Below, piece after piece: positions 37,493 through 45,527 of a stretch of DNA of 64,000 nucleotides. Within the stretch, counting starts at the first letter, position 1, and each line of letters opens with the position of its first letter. This stretch comes from Palsa-504 sp963742795 (GTDB lineage Bacteria > Actinomycetota > Actinomycetes > Streptosporangiales > Streptosporangiaceae), in assembly GCA_963742795.1 (NCBI GenBank), contig CAVUNL010000018.1:62001-126000 (forward strand), in the 5' to 3' direction. Position numbers and translations under genes: made by a program. The notes under the pieces were generated by a model that was given only the letters and a program-made list of their open reading frames with translations, did not search any database and had not been told where the DNA came from.

Positions 37493-37934
37493 GCTTCTCC
37501 ACGATCGGCACCGCGGCCCGGAGCGTGGCCCGTTCCTCGTCGGTCAGCTCGGCCAGCCGCCGGTCCAGCCAGGCGTCCTTACGGCGCCGCACGCGCTGCA
37601 CCAGCGCCCGGCCCTCCGCGGTGACGGTGAGGACGACCTGCCGCCGGTCGGTCGGGTGCGGGGACCTGAGCACCAGGTTGCGCTCCTCGAGGACGGAGAT
37701 GACGCGGGTCATGGACGGCGGCTGCACCTTCTCGTGCTCGGCCAGCTCGCCGGGGGTCATGGCCTGGTGGACTTCCAGGGCCGACAGGGCGGCCAGCTGG
37801 GTCTCGGACAGCACCGCCTCGGTCAGCCCCGACGCCGTGCGCTGGGCCCGCAGCCGCCGCGCCAGCCTGCTCACCGAGATCCGCAGCGCGGTGGCCAGGC
37901 CGGCATCGGTCCTGGTCTGGGTCTCTGTCATCAT
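37476..37934 (-). CDS. MarR-family transcriptional regulator
   Basis: 152 aa from the ATG at 37934 (AAGG upstream). The winged helix is at about 55-115: SETQLAALSALEVHQAMTPG, KVQPPSMTRVISVLEERNLV and the wing PHPTDRRQVVLTVT. The helical dimerisation ends carry RRRKDAWLDRRLAELTDEER. It resembles Rv0880, which lies in the same neighbourhood (near DUF2530/DUF3027 genes) in M. tuberculosis. It is divergent from the DUF2530 gene; ligand and targets are unknown. Confidence 0.87.
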   Translation of the reverse strand: MMTETQTRTDAGLATALRISVSRLARRLRAQRTASGLTEAVLSETQLAALSALEVHQAMTPGELAEHEKVQPPSMTRVISVLEERNLVLRSPHPTDRRQVVLTVTAEGRALVQRVRRRKDAWLDRRLAELTDEERATLRAAVPIVEKLSQSS

Positions 37935-38051
37935 CGTTAACCTTGGGTCGGCAAAGGTACGCGCCATCGGCCGGGACGGGCGTGCACTAAGTACACCACG
38001 CGGGCCGACCGCACGCAGCATCGCGAACCAGACACCCCCTAGCCTGGATGG

Positions 38052-38396
38052 GTGAACGAACCCGGGCGGCCGACACCGCCCCCGCCGCTCGAGGCGAACG
38101 ACCAGCTGGTCGCCGGCAGCATCACGGCCGGCTGGGCGGTGGCGCTGATCGTCTTGCTGATCGTGCGGAGCAGCCTGCCGGCCGATGCCCGGTGGTGGAT
38201 CTGGACCTGCGTGACCGGGCTGGTGATGGGGCTATTCGGCCTGTGGTACGTGCCGCGGCTCAAGCGCGGCCGGTCGCGGGCCGCGGCCCGGCGCGCCGCA
38301 GCCCAGTCCGGTCAGCCGGCTCAGTCGGCCCCGCGGGACAGCGGCTCGAACACCGTCTCCTCGACCGATACGCCCGGCAAGTCGACCATGTCGTAG
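38052..38396 (+). CDS. DUF2530 membrane protein
   Basis: 114 aa from the GTG at 38052. PPPPLEANDQLVAGSITAGW and two membrane helices (about 25-45 and 50-70, the second ending GLFGLWYVPRLKRGR) match the DUF2530 family found beside DUF3027 genes in actinobacteria. The Ala/Ser-rich tail overlaps the 3' end of the DUF3027 gene by 76 bp. Function is unknown. Confidence 0.8.
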   Translation: MNEPGRPTPPPPLEANDQLVAGSITAGWAVALIVLLIVRSSLPADARWWIWTCVTGLVMGLFGLWYVPRLKRGRSRAAARRAAAQSGQPAQSAPRDSGSNTVSSTDTPGKSTMS

Positions 38397-39181
38397 CCGA
38401 ACTCGTCGATCACCGGCGAGATGGCCCGGGCCGGGGCCTGCCAGATGACCGACTCGGAGTGGGCTCCGCAGCCGTGGTCGGCCGAGACCACGCGGCCGTC
38501 GTCGGGCGCGTACGCGTTCGCGCAGGCCCCGAACAGCCGGCCCAGCTCGCCGCTCAGCGGCACGAAGAAACCGCAGCTGACGCACTGCGCGGGCGCCGCG
38601 TGGGCCAGCGGCGTCCGCGGGCCGTGCTCGCTGGAGTACCAGCGCTCGGCGGCGCTCTCGCGGCCGAGCGCCGACAGCACGCGTGCGCGTCCGGGCGCCG
38701 GCAGCTCGGCGGGTTCCGCCGGGCCCTGTTCGTCTCCGGCGTCCTCGCCGCCGGAGAACCAGTCGATCACCGCGTCGTCGCCCTCCAGCGTGACCAGCGG
38801 GACGAGCCGCTCGTCGTCAGGCGGGGCGGGCATCAGGTCCCCCACGCCCAGGTCACCCGGGCGGAGCCGGTCATGCCACGGCACCCACGGCGGCGCCAGC
38901 AGCGCCCAGGGCCCCGGCAGCAGCACCGTCTCGCTGACCGTGACCAGCTTGGACCGGGGCGCGCGGACGACCGTCACCGCCCATCGCCAGCCGGCGTAGG
39001 CCGGGTCCGCGCTGGCGAACAGGTGAGTCACGACGCGTTCACCCTCGGCGAGCACCTCGAGGTGCTCACCCACATGGTCGGGCCCCACGATCTCGACGAC
39101 GGCGGCCCGGGCGAGGTCAATGGCCTCGGCGCCGGCCTGATCCGGTTCCTTGGTGCGGGTGCGGGTAGGACTCACGGTCAC
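38321..39181 (-). CDS. DUF3027 protein
   Basis: 286 aa. DRLRPGDLGVGDLMPAPPDD and the Cys cluster CVSCGFF...GACAN...HGCGAHSE (about residues 200-250) are typical of DUF3027; the cysteines could bind zinc. The N-terminus has GEHLEVLAEGERVVTHLF. Conserved in actinobacteria next to DUF2530 (Rv0883c/Rv0882-like) but of unknown role. It is divergent from the MFS gene. Confidence 0.82.
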   Translation of the reverse strand: MTVSPTRTRTKEPDQAGAEAIDLARAAVVEIVGPDHVGEHLEVLAEGERVVTHLFASADPAYAGWRWAVTVVRAPRSKLVTVSETVLLPGPWALLAPPWVPWHDRLRPGDLGVGDLMPAPPDDERLVPLVTLEGDDAVIDWFSGGEDAGDEQGPAEPAELPAPGRARVLSALGRESAAERWYSSEHGPRTPLAHAAPAQCVSCGFFVPLSGELGRLFGACANAYAPDDGRVVSADHGCGAHSESVIWQAPARAISPVIDEFGYDMVDLPGVSVEETVFEPLSRGAD

Positions 39182-39276
39182 CGATTCTCACTCATCACGC
39201 ATGCGGCGGGTAGTGTTACCTCTTGGTTGCGGCGACGGCGGGCTCGCCGCGGTGGCAGCTAAAGAATACTGGTTAC

Positions 39277-40904
39277 ATGCGGATGTCCGAGGCGTTGCGC
39301 CGAACCGGGAGCGCAGCCCGCGCCACCGGCGGCGCAGTACGAACCGGCTCCCGCAGGACCGGCGGCCTGGTGCACCGGGTGACCAGCGCGCAGGGGCCGG
39401 CCGGACCGGGCTGTCCACGCTCATCGAGCTGACCGCCGCCGCCGGGGCCGGCGACGCGTTCGTCATCGTGTCCCTGGCCGGGACGATCTTCTTCAACACC
39501 TCGGTGGAACAGGCCCGGGGCAAGGTCGTGCTGTTCCTGGTCGTCACCATGGCCCCGTTCGCGGTGCTGGCGCCGTTCATCGGGCCGGCCCTGGACCGCG
39601 TGCAGCAGGGCCGCAAGTACCTGCTGGCCGGCACGCTGCTGGCCCGCGGCCTGCTGTGCTACGCGATGGCGGCCGCGGTCAGCAACCCGATCACGCTGCT
39701 GCCCGCCGCGTTCGGCATCCTGGTGCTGCAGAAGGCCTACGGCGTGGTCCGCGCGTCGGTCGTGCCGCGGCTGCTGCCCGAGCAGATCACCCTGGTCAGC
39801 GCTAACGCGCGGTCGCAGCTGATCGCGGTGATCACGGCCACGCTGGCCGCCGGGCTGGCCGAGGGCATCCAGGTGGTCGGCGGCGCCGCCTGGGTCCTGC
39901 GGGTCGGCATGGTGATCTACCTGGCCGCCATGGTGCCCGCGCTGCGCCTGCCCGACCAGGTGGATTCCCCGCCGGCCCCGGTCCCGGTCGCGGAGGCCGT
40001 ACCGGCCACCCCGCCCGCCGCCGGCGGCTGGCCGCCGCACGGGACTGACCGCCGGACCGCGGCACGTCCCGATTTCCTGCCGAACGGACCGGGGCGATAC
40101 CCTCGCGCACCCGACAGCGACCCGTGGCACGGCTCGGCGGCGTTCGACCCGGCCCGGGACGGCGGGACGCTCCCCTACGACGAACCCGCGGCGGCCCTGC
40201 CGCCCGGATCCCCGGCCGCGTCCGGGTCCAGGACCACGAGCGGCTCGCGGCGGTGGCGGACGCTGGGCGGGGTGGGTCCGGTGGTGGCCGAGGCGATGAC
40301 CGGCAACGCGGTGCTGCGCGCCTTCTCCGGCTACACGTTCTTCTTCTTCGCGTTCCTGCTGCAGACCGAGAAGTTCGGCGTCTCCAAGCACTTCGCGCTG
40401 GCCACGCTGGCGGTCGCGGTCGCATGCGGCAGCATCGTCGCGATGGGTATCGGATCCTGGCTCAAGTCCCGGGCCCCGCAGCTCATCATGTTCTCCGTGC
40501 TCACCGTAGCCCCGGTGGTCGCCGCCGTCTCGGCCTGGTTCTTCGGCCTGCCGGCCGTGATCGCCGTGGCGTTCGCCGCGATCTTGTGCGCCAGCCTGGC
40601 CAAGCTGGCCCAGGACTCGATCGTGCAGCGCGAGATCGGCGACGAGATCCGGTCCTCGACCTTCGCGGTCTCCGAGACCCTGAACCAGGTGGCCAACGTG
40701 GCCGGCGGCCTGCTCGGAGTCCTGGTCTCGATCCTCAACGACGGCCAGGTGGGCCTGGCCATCGCCGCGGCGCTGCTGACCGCCGCGCTGGTCCTGATGG
40801 TAGTCCGGCGCCGGCGCCGGGTCCTCGCGCAGCGCCTGGAACCCGAACCCGAACCGGCCCGGCCTCGTCCCCGGCCCCGGCCCCGGCCAAGGAGCGCTTC
40901 ATGA
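39277..40904 (+). CDS. MFS-type transporter, with apparent frameshift near the N-terminus
   Basis: Polytopic membrane protein resembling the Rv0876c family. The ATG at 39277 begins MRMSEALRRTGSAARATGG and reads to VHRVTSAQG; the homology then continues one frame over as RTGLSTLIELTAAAGAGDA. Total length 1628 nt is one base short; adding a G to the G4 run at 39393-39396 joins the parts into about 542 aa. Some 11-12 membrane helices follow, split by a long Pro/Ala-rich cytoplasmic loop (about 235-325). LNQVANVAGGLLGVLVS and a basic Arg/Pro tail end it. Substrate unknown. The stop codon lies in the left arm of a palindrome. Confidence 0.8.
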
Positions 40905-40952
40905 TCGCGAAGAGTTTTGTATGGCGGGCACGTAAAAGTCTTCGCGATCATG
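40900..40952. terminator. 53-bp palindrome between convergent genes, likely bidirectional terminator
   Basis: CATGATCGCGAAGA (40900-40913) pairs perfectly with TCTTCGCGATCATG (40939-40952). Inside, TTTT and AAAA can extend the stem with one mismatch, leaving a loop around GTATGGCGGGCAC. It lies exactly between the MFS stop (40902-40904, inside the arm) and the permease stop at 40967. The even symmetry suits termination from both sides. Confidence 0.7.
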
Positions 40953-40966
40953 GTCGCACCGCGGGC

Positions 40967-42160
40967 TTAGGTGGCGCGGAGGGCTTCGGCGGGGGCCAGG
41001 CGCGCGGCCCGCGCGGCCGGGTAGACGCCGGCCAGCGCCCCGGTGCCCAGCGCGATGCCGAGGCCGGCCGCGACGCTGACCGCGGGGACGACGGCGGGCT
41101 GGCCGCTGGCCACCGCGTAACCCGCCGTGGCCGCCGCGCCGGCCAGCACCCCGGCGGCGCCGCCCAGGGCCGACAGCAGCACCGACTCGGTCAGGAACTG
41201 CACTGCCACCCGCCGCCGGGTCGCGCCCAGCGCGCGCCGCAGGCCGATCTCCGCGCGCCGCTCCAGGACCGCGATGACCATGATGTTGGCGATGCCGACC
41301 CCGCCCACCAGCACGGCCACCGCGCCCAGGCCCAGGAACAGCCCGGCGTACGCGGTGCGCGCCGCGGCCCGGGCCGCGAGGATGCTCGACGGCAGGCTGA
41401 CCTGCACCGCCTCCGGCTGGGGCGGGTTGGCGGTGAACGGGAGCACGCTCACCACCGGCTGGACCTGGTCCGGCGCCGCACGCAGGTAGATCTGGGTCGG
41501 GTGGCCGCCCAGGCCGAGCAGCGCGTCGGCGGCGGGAAAGCCGACCAGCGCCGCCTCGTCGAGAGCGGGCACGAGCGGCACCGGCCGCAGGATCCCGATC
41601 ACGGCGAAGTACCGGCCGGCCAGGTACACCTGGGTGGCCGGGCCCACCTGGCCGATGCCGAGGGTCTGGGCCGCGACCGCGCCGAGCACCACGGCGGGAT
41701 ACCGGGCCGTGGCCGCGTTCAGGAACGTCCCGGCGGCCACGCCCTGCTTATTTCCGGCGCCGAGCGTGCCGAGCAGCCCGGGCTGGGCGGCGTACACCGA
41801 GATGCCGCCGCTGTCGATGGCGGGCACGGCCGCGGTCCGGCGGACGGTGGCACCCGGCACGTAGCCGATGGCCGTCACCGACTCGACCGGCGGGATGCGC
41901 GCGATCATCGGCTCGGCGGTCAGCGGCAGCGCCGCGGGCGAGCCATCGAAGGTCTGCCCGGCGGTGACCGTGACCAGGTTGCCCTCGGCCCCGAGCTGGG
42001 CGAGCAGGTTGGCCCGGGACGAGGCGGAGATGCCGAGCACCGCGACGGCGGCGGCGATCCCGATCGCGATGCCGAGGCCGGACAGCGCGGTGCGCAGCTT
42101 GCGCGCCCGCAGCCCGAGCAGGGCACCCAGGGCCAGCGACGTATACCCCGCCCGGCTCAT
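40967..42160 (-). CDS. ABC transporter permease, MacB/FtsX type
   Basis: 397 aa. One N-terminal helix (ALSGLGIAIGIAAAVAVLGI), a large extracytoplasmic MacB_PCD domain (about 45-265) and three C-terminal helices with IANIMVIAVLERRAEIGLRR and ending VYPAARAARLAPAEALRAT, the FtsX signature. Such permeases use ATP hydrolysis for mechanotransmission or export rather than classic transport. The ATG at 42160 overlaps the ATPase gene stop (ATGA-type), so the two are coupled. Last gene of the lipoprotein-MFP-ATPase-permease operon. Confidence 0.92.
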   Translation of the reverse strand: MSRAGYTSLALGALLGLRARKLRTALSGLGIAIGIAAAVAVLGISASSRANLLAQLGAEGNLVTVTAGQTFDGSPAALPLTAEPMIARIPPVESVTAIGYVPGATVRRTAAVPAIDSGGISVYAAQPGLLGTLGAGNKQGVAAGTFLNAATARYPAVVLGAVAAQTLGIGQVGPATQVYLAGRYFAVIGILRPVPLVPALDEAALVGFPAADALLGLGGHPTQIYLRAAPDQVQPVVSVLPFTANPPQPEAVQVSLPSSILAARAAARTAYAGLFLGLGAVAVLVGGVGIANIMVIAVLERRAEIGLRRALGATRRRVAVQFLTESVLLSALGGAAGVLAGAAATAGYAVASGQPAVVPAVSVAAGLGIALGTGALAGVYPAARAARLAPAEALRAT

Positions 42161-42846
42161 GAGCTCACCGGTCCGTCGTCGGAGATGATCCGGCCGTCCT
42201 GCATCACGACGCGCCGGTCCATGGCGGCCGCCACGGCCGGATCGTGGGTGATCACGACGATGGCCGTGCCGTCGTCGGCCAGCCCGGCCAGCAGGTCGAT
42301 GATCTGCTGGCCGGCCGCGGAGTCGAGGTTGCCGGTCGGCTCGTCGGCCAGCACCACGCTGGGATGCCCGGCGACCGCGCGGGCGATGGCCACCCGCTGG
42401 CGCTCGCCGCCGGACAGCTGGGCGGGCCGGTGGCCGAGGCGGTGGCCGAGGCCCACCCGGTCCAGCGCGTCGATGGCGGCCGGGCGCCGGTCCCGGGCCG
42501 GCGTCCCGGTGTAGACCAGCCCGAGCGCCACGTTCTGCACCGCGTCCAGGTGGTCGAGCAGGTGGAAGTCCTGGAAGACGAAGCCGAGGCGCCGGCCGCG
42601 GACCGCGGACAGCTCCGCGTCGGACAGCCCGGAGACGTCCTGGCCGCCGAGCCTGACCCGGCCCCGGCTCGGTCGTTCGAGCGTCCCCGCCACGTGCAGC
42701 AAGGTGGTCTTGCCGGAGCCCGAAGGGCCAAGCACCACGGCCCGTTCGGCCCAATGAATTTTCAGGTCTACGGCGGCCAGCGCGGTCACCGGCGGTGCGC
42801 CCGGATAGGCCTTGAACACGCCGTCGAGCTCGAGTATGGCGGTCAT
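42157..42846 (-). CDS. ABC transporter ATP-binding protein (MacB/LolD type)
   Basis: 229 aa. Walker A LGPSGSGKTTLL, Q-loop FVFQDFHLLDHLDAVQNV (typical of the LolD/MacB class), signature LSGGERQRVAIARAVAGH, Walker B VVLADEPTGNLD and H-loop VITHDP. Pairs with the FtsX-type permease. Overlaps both neighbours by 4 bp, consistent with one coupled operon. Confidence 0.95.
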   Translation of the reverse strand: MTAILELDGVFKAYPGAPPVTALAAVDLKIHWAERAVVLGPSGSGKTTLLHVAGTLERPSRGRVRLGGQDVSGLSDAELSAVRGRRLGFVFQDFHLLDHLDAVQNVALGLVYTGTPARDRRPAAIDALDRVGLGHRLGHRPAQLSGGERQRVAIARAVAGHPSVVLADEPTGNLDSAAGQQIIDLLAGLADDGTAIVVITHDPAVAAAMDRRVVMQDGRIISDDGPVSS

Positions 42847-43985
42847 GAGGACGGCACCTGGACTCGCAGGCCCGCGGTCAGGCCGGGGCCGCTGACCTGA
42901 ACCAGGGTCTGGGCGAACAGGCCGGTCTGCACCGCGACCAGGTGCGCCGCGCCGCCCTGCACGACGTCGACCGCGTAACCTCCGCCGGCCAGCGCGACCA
43001 GCGCGCTCACTGGCACGGCAAGCACGTCGCGGGCCTGCGCGGAGACGATGCTGACGCTGACCGGCGCCTGGTCCAGGTGCCCGGCGGCGGCGGGCTGGGT
43101 GAGCCGGACGATCATCTGCACCGTGTCCTGCCCGGCGCCCCCGCCCGGTCCCTGGGTGGCCGTGCTGCCGTCCGGGGGTGAGCCGGCGTTCCCGCTGCCC
43201 GCGGACGCCACCGAGGCGACGGACGTGACCACGCCCGGCGTGGTGCTCACCCCGTCGGGCAGCGTCACGGTCACGCTGTCGCCCGCCTTGACCAGGTACT
43301 CCTGGCCCACCGGGACGGCCGCGATGACCACCGGGACCGGTGAGGTCGCGGTCGCGATGGCGGTGCCCGGCTGCGGCGGGGACCCTGGCACCGGGGTCAC
43401 GCCGGTGATGCGCAGCGGGCCCGGCGCGTAGGCGACCTGGCCGAGCGGGACCGTCCCGGTGACGGGCAGCCCGCGGGCCGCCTGCCAGAGTTCGACCGCG
43501 TACGCGGTCGCGCCGGTGAAATAGTCGCTGACCACCAGGCCGGCGCCGTACCCCAGGGCGATCAGGTTCCGGTCGAGCTGGGCTACGTCCCGGCCGGGTG
43601 TGACGCCGACCGACAACGCCCGCCACTCGGGCGTCAGACCGTAGAACAAGGTGACCGGCGTGCCGTCGACCTCGTACAGTTCCTGGCCGCGCCGGATCGT
43701 CGCGCCCGGCGCCGGCAGGGCGGTGTACGCGGTCCCGGCGGCCTGGTTGACGACGGTGCAGGATCCGGCGTAGCCGAGCGACCCGCCGACCTGGACGGTG
43801 TTTTCCAGGTCGGTGCGGACCACCGGGGCCGAGCCCAGCGTGACCGCGGCCACGGCGGCCGGGTGCTGCGACCGCCAGGGCGGCCCGCTGAGCACGATCC
43901 CGGCCGCCACCCCGGCCACGATGATCGGCGCGGCGACCGCGGCGGCGCGACGGCGGCGCCGGCCCGCGGCCCGGTCAGCCGTCAT
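42843..43985 (-). CDS. membrane-fusion-type protein with peptidoglycan-binding-like domain
   Basis: 380 aa. A basic N-terminus and one membrane anchor (about 15-35) precede an extracellular part. A peptidoglycan-binding_1-like segment (QLDRNLIALGYG, YAVELWQAARGLPVTGTV) sits at about 135-180 between barrel/lipoyl-like beta regions (ALPAPGATIRRGQELYEVDG; VTLPDGVSTTPGVVTSV). This is the periplasmic-adaptor analogue that accompanies MacB-like exporters in actinomycetes. A Gly/Ser/Pro linker lies near 275-300. It overlaps the lipoprotein gene by 11 bp. Confidence 0.85.
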   Translation of the reverse strand: MTADRAAGRRRRRAAAVAAPIIVAGVAAGIVLSGPPWRSQHPAAVAAVTLGSAPVVRTDLENTVQVGGSLGYAGSCTVVNQAAGTAYTALPAPGATIRRGQELYEVDGTPVTLFYGLTPEWRALSVGVTPGRDVAQLDRNLIALGYGAGLVVSDYFTGATAYAVELWQAARGLPVTGTVPLGQVAYAPGPLRITGVTPVPGSPPQPGTAIATATSPVPVVIAAVPVGQEYLVKAGDSVTVTLPDGVSTTPGVVTSVASVASAGSGNAGSPPDGSTATQGPGGGAGQDTVQMIVRLTQPAAAGHLDQAPVSVSIVSAQARDVLAVPVSALVALAGGGYAVDVVQGGAAHLVAVQTGLFAQTLVQVSGPGLTAGLRVQVPSS

Positions 43986-44646
43986 TGCCCAGGCTCGCCA
44001 GCGTGGAGGCGCGGATCTCGGCGTCCAGCAGCGCGCGGCACGCGTGCGCGGCCGCCTGGTAGCCGGGATCCGCCTTCCCGCCGGCCGGCAACTCGCCGGC
44101 CGAGAAGCCGAACCCGTGGCCCGGCGTATAGGGCGTCTGGGCGGTCGGGTCCTGGACGTTCGGCAGGCCGTGGGCGCGCAGGCACCCGGCCGAGCGCACC
44201 CCGGTCTCGATGAGCTGCGGCGGCGCGGACGGCTCGTAGGACGGGTTCAGCCCGGCCCGGGCGGCCAGGGTCCCGCAGGCCTGCTGGACGGCGTTGAGCA
44301 CTTGCTGCGGCGCGTCCTGGATGCTCCGGCTGTCGCTGTAGACCTGGCCGCTGGCGGTCAGGACCGGATCGGCGTATGAAGGAATGCCGTGCTGCCTGAT
44401 GCACTGTGCCGCCGCGTGCAGCGCGGCCGTGCGGTCGCTCCCTGATAGCTGGCTGGTTGGCTGCCGTGGTCCCTGGCTCGGTGAGCCCTGGCTCTGTGAG
44501 CCCTGGCTCTGTGAGCCCTGGCCCTGCGCTCCTTGGCCGGCGGCCTGGTTCACCGCGGGCACGCCGGGCGAGCTGGTGGCCGAGCCCCCGCAGCCGGCCA
44601 GCAGCAGCGCGCCGGCCAGCGCGGCGATGACGTAGCGGTTTCTCAT
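43975..44646 (-). CDS. lipoprotein with duplicated Cys-Arg-His motif
   Basis: 223 aa. Lipobox LLLAGCGGS at residues 15-23 marks a lipid-anchored exported protein. A Gln/Gly/Ser linker follows, encoded by four 15-bp repeats. The body holds two copies of a motif, CIRQHGIPSYADP and CLRAHGLPNVQDP, each followed by another Cys (QQACGTL, HACRALL), suggesting two disulfide-bonded or ligand-binding repeats. First gene of the exporter operon and divergent from the two-component system, so a signal-presenting or substrate-binding role is plausible. The family is common beside such operons but I know of no function. Confidence 0.75.
   Translation of the reverse strand: MRNRYVIAALAGALLLAGCGGSATSSPGVPAVNQAAGQGAQGQGSQSQGSQSQGSPSQGPRQPTSQLSGSDRTAALHAAAQCIRQHGIPSYADPVLTASGQVYSDSRSIQDAPQQVLNAVQQACGTLAARAGLNPSYEPSAPPQLIETGVRSAGCLRAHGLPNVQDPTAQTPYTPGHGFGFSAGELPAGGKADPGYQAAAHACRALLDAEIRASTLASLGNDG
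44471..44530. repeat. four 15-bp tandem repeats in the lipoprotein linker
   Basis: Units CCCTGGCTCGGTGAG, CCCTGGCTCTGTGAG (twice) and a diverged fourth unit lie end to end. They encode five-residue Gln/Gly/Ser steps in the linker after the lipobox. The length is a multiple of three, so copy-number change would only lengthen the tether. Confidence 0.9.
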
Positions 44647-44864
44647 CTGGACCTCCCGAATCGGCCCCGCAGCGGGCCGGTCGGGTCCAGTTGTACGCAG
44701 CGGCCGATGACACGGGCGCTACACCCGCGCGGCCGCCCGGGCCGGGTTCGCCGCGTTTGCGAGGTGCCGACCTGGGCGGTCGCCGGCCGCACCGGGGCCT
44801 GCCATGGCTGTTCGCGGTCCGGCTTGTTATGTCCTTGTCATGCCGGCCGGAGCACTATGGAGAC

Positions 44865-45527
44865 GTGCGGGTACTGGTGGTCGAGGATCAGAAGGTGCTG
44901 GCCGACCGCATCGCGGAGGGCCTGCGGGACCAGGGCATGGCGGTCGACATCGCCTACGACGGCGGGGCGGCGATGGAGATCGCCGCGTTCACCGCGTACG
45001 ACGTCATCGTGCTCGACCGTGACCTGCCCCGGGTGCACGGCGACGCGGTGTGCGCTCACCTGGTGGCGGGCCCGGCCACGGCCCGGATCCTGATGCTGAC
45101 CGCGGCCGCCGCGGTCGACGACCGGGTGGACGGCCTCAACCTGGGGGCCGACGACTACCTGGCCAAGCCGTTCGCGTTCGCCGAGCTGGTGGCGCGGATC
45201 CGGTCGCTGGCCCGGCGCAGCCCGTCCCGGCCGCCCGTGGCGTTCTGCGGGGATCTGGCGGTCGACCTGGCCCGGCGCCGGGTCAGCCGGGCCGGCCGGC
45301 CGGTCACGCTGACCCGCAAGGAGTTCGGCGTGCTAGAGGTGCTGCTGACCGCGGACGGCGGGGTGGTCAGCGCCGAGGAGCTGCTGGAGAAGGTCTGGGA
45401 CGAGCACGCCGATCCGTTCAGCAACACGGTCTCGGTCACCGTGTCGCGGCTGCGCCGTAAGCTCGGCAGCCCGCCGCCCATCCAGACCGTCGTCGGCAGC
45501 GGCTACCGGCTGCTGGACGCGCCATGA
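44865..45527 (+). CDS. OmpR-family response regulator
   Basis: 220 aa from the GTG at 44865 (GGAG upstream). The receiver shows VRVLVVEDQKVLADR, the phosphoacceptor Asp in DVIVLDRDLPRVHGD (about 51), MLTAAAAVDDR and the Lys in DYLAKPFAFAELVARI. The Trans_reg_C domain has LTRKEFGVLEVLLTADGGVV, VSVTVSRLRRKLG and TVVGSGYRLL. It overlaps the kinase gene (ATGA) and is divergent from the lipoprotein/exporter operon, its likely target. Confidence 0.94.
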   Translation: MRVLVVEDQKVLADRIAEGLRDQGMAVDIAYDGGAAMEIAAFTAYDVIVLDRDLPRVHGDAVCAHLVAGPATARILMLTAAAAVDDRVDGLNLGADDYLAKPFAFAELVARIRSLARRSPSRPPVAFCGDLAVDLARRRVSRAGRPVTLTRKEFGVLEVLLTADGGVVSAEELLEKVWDEHADPFSNTVSVTVSRLRRKLGSPPPIQTVVGSGYRLLDAP

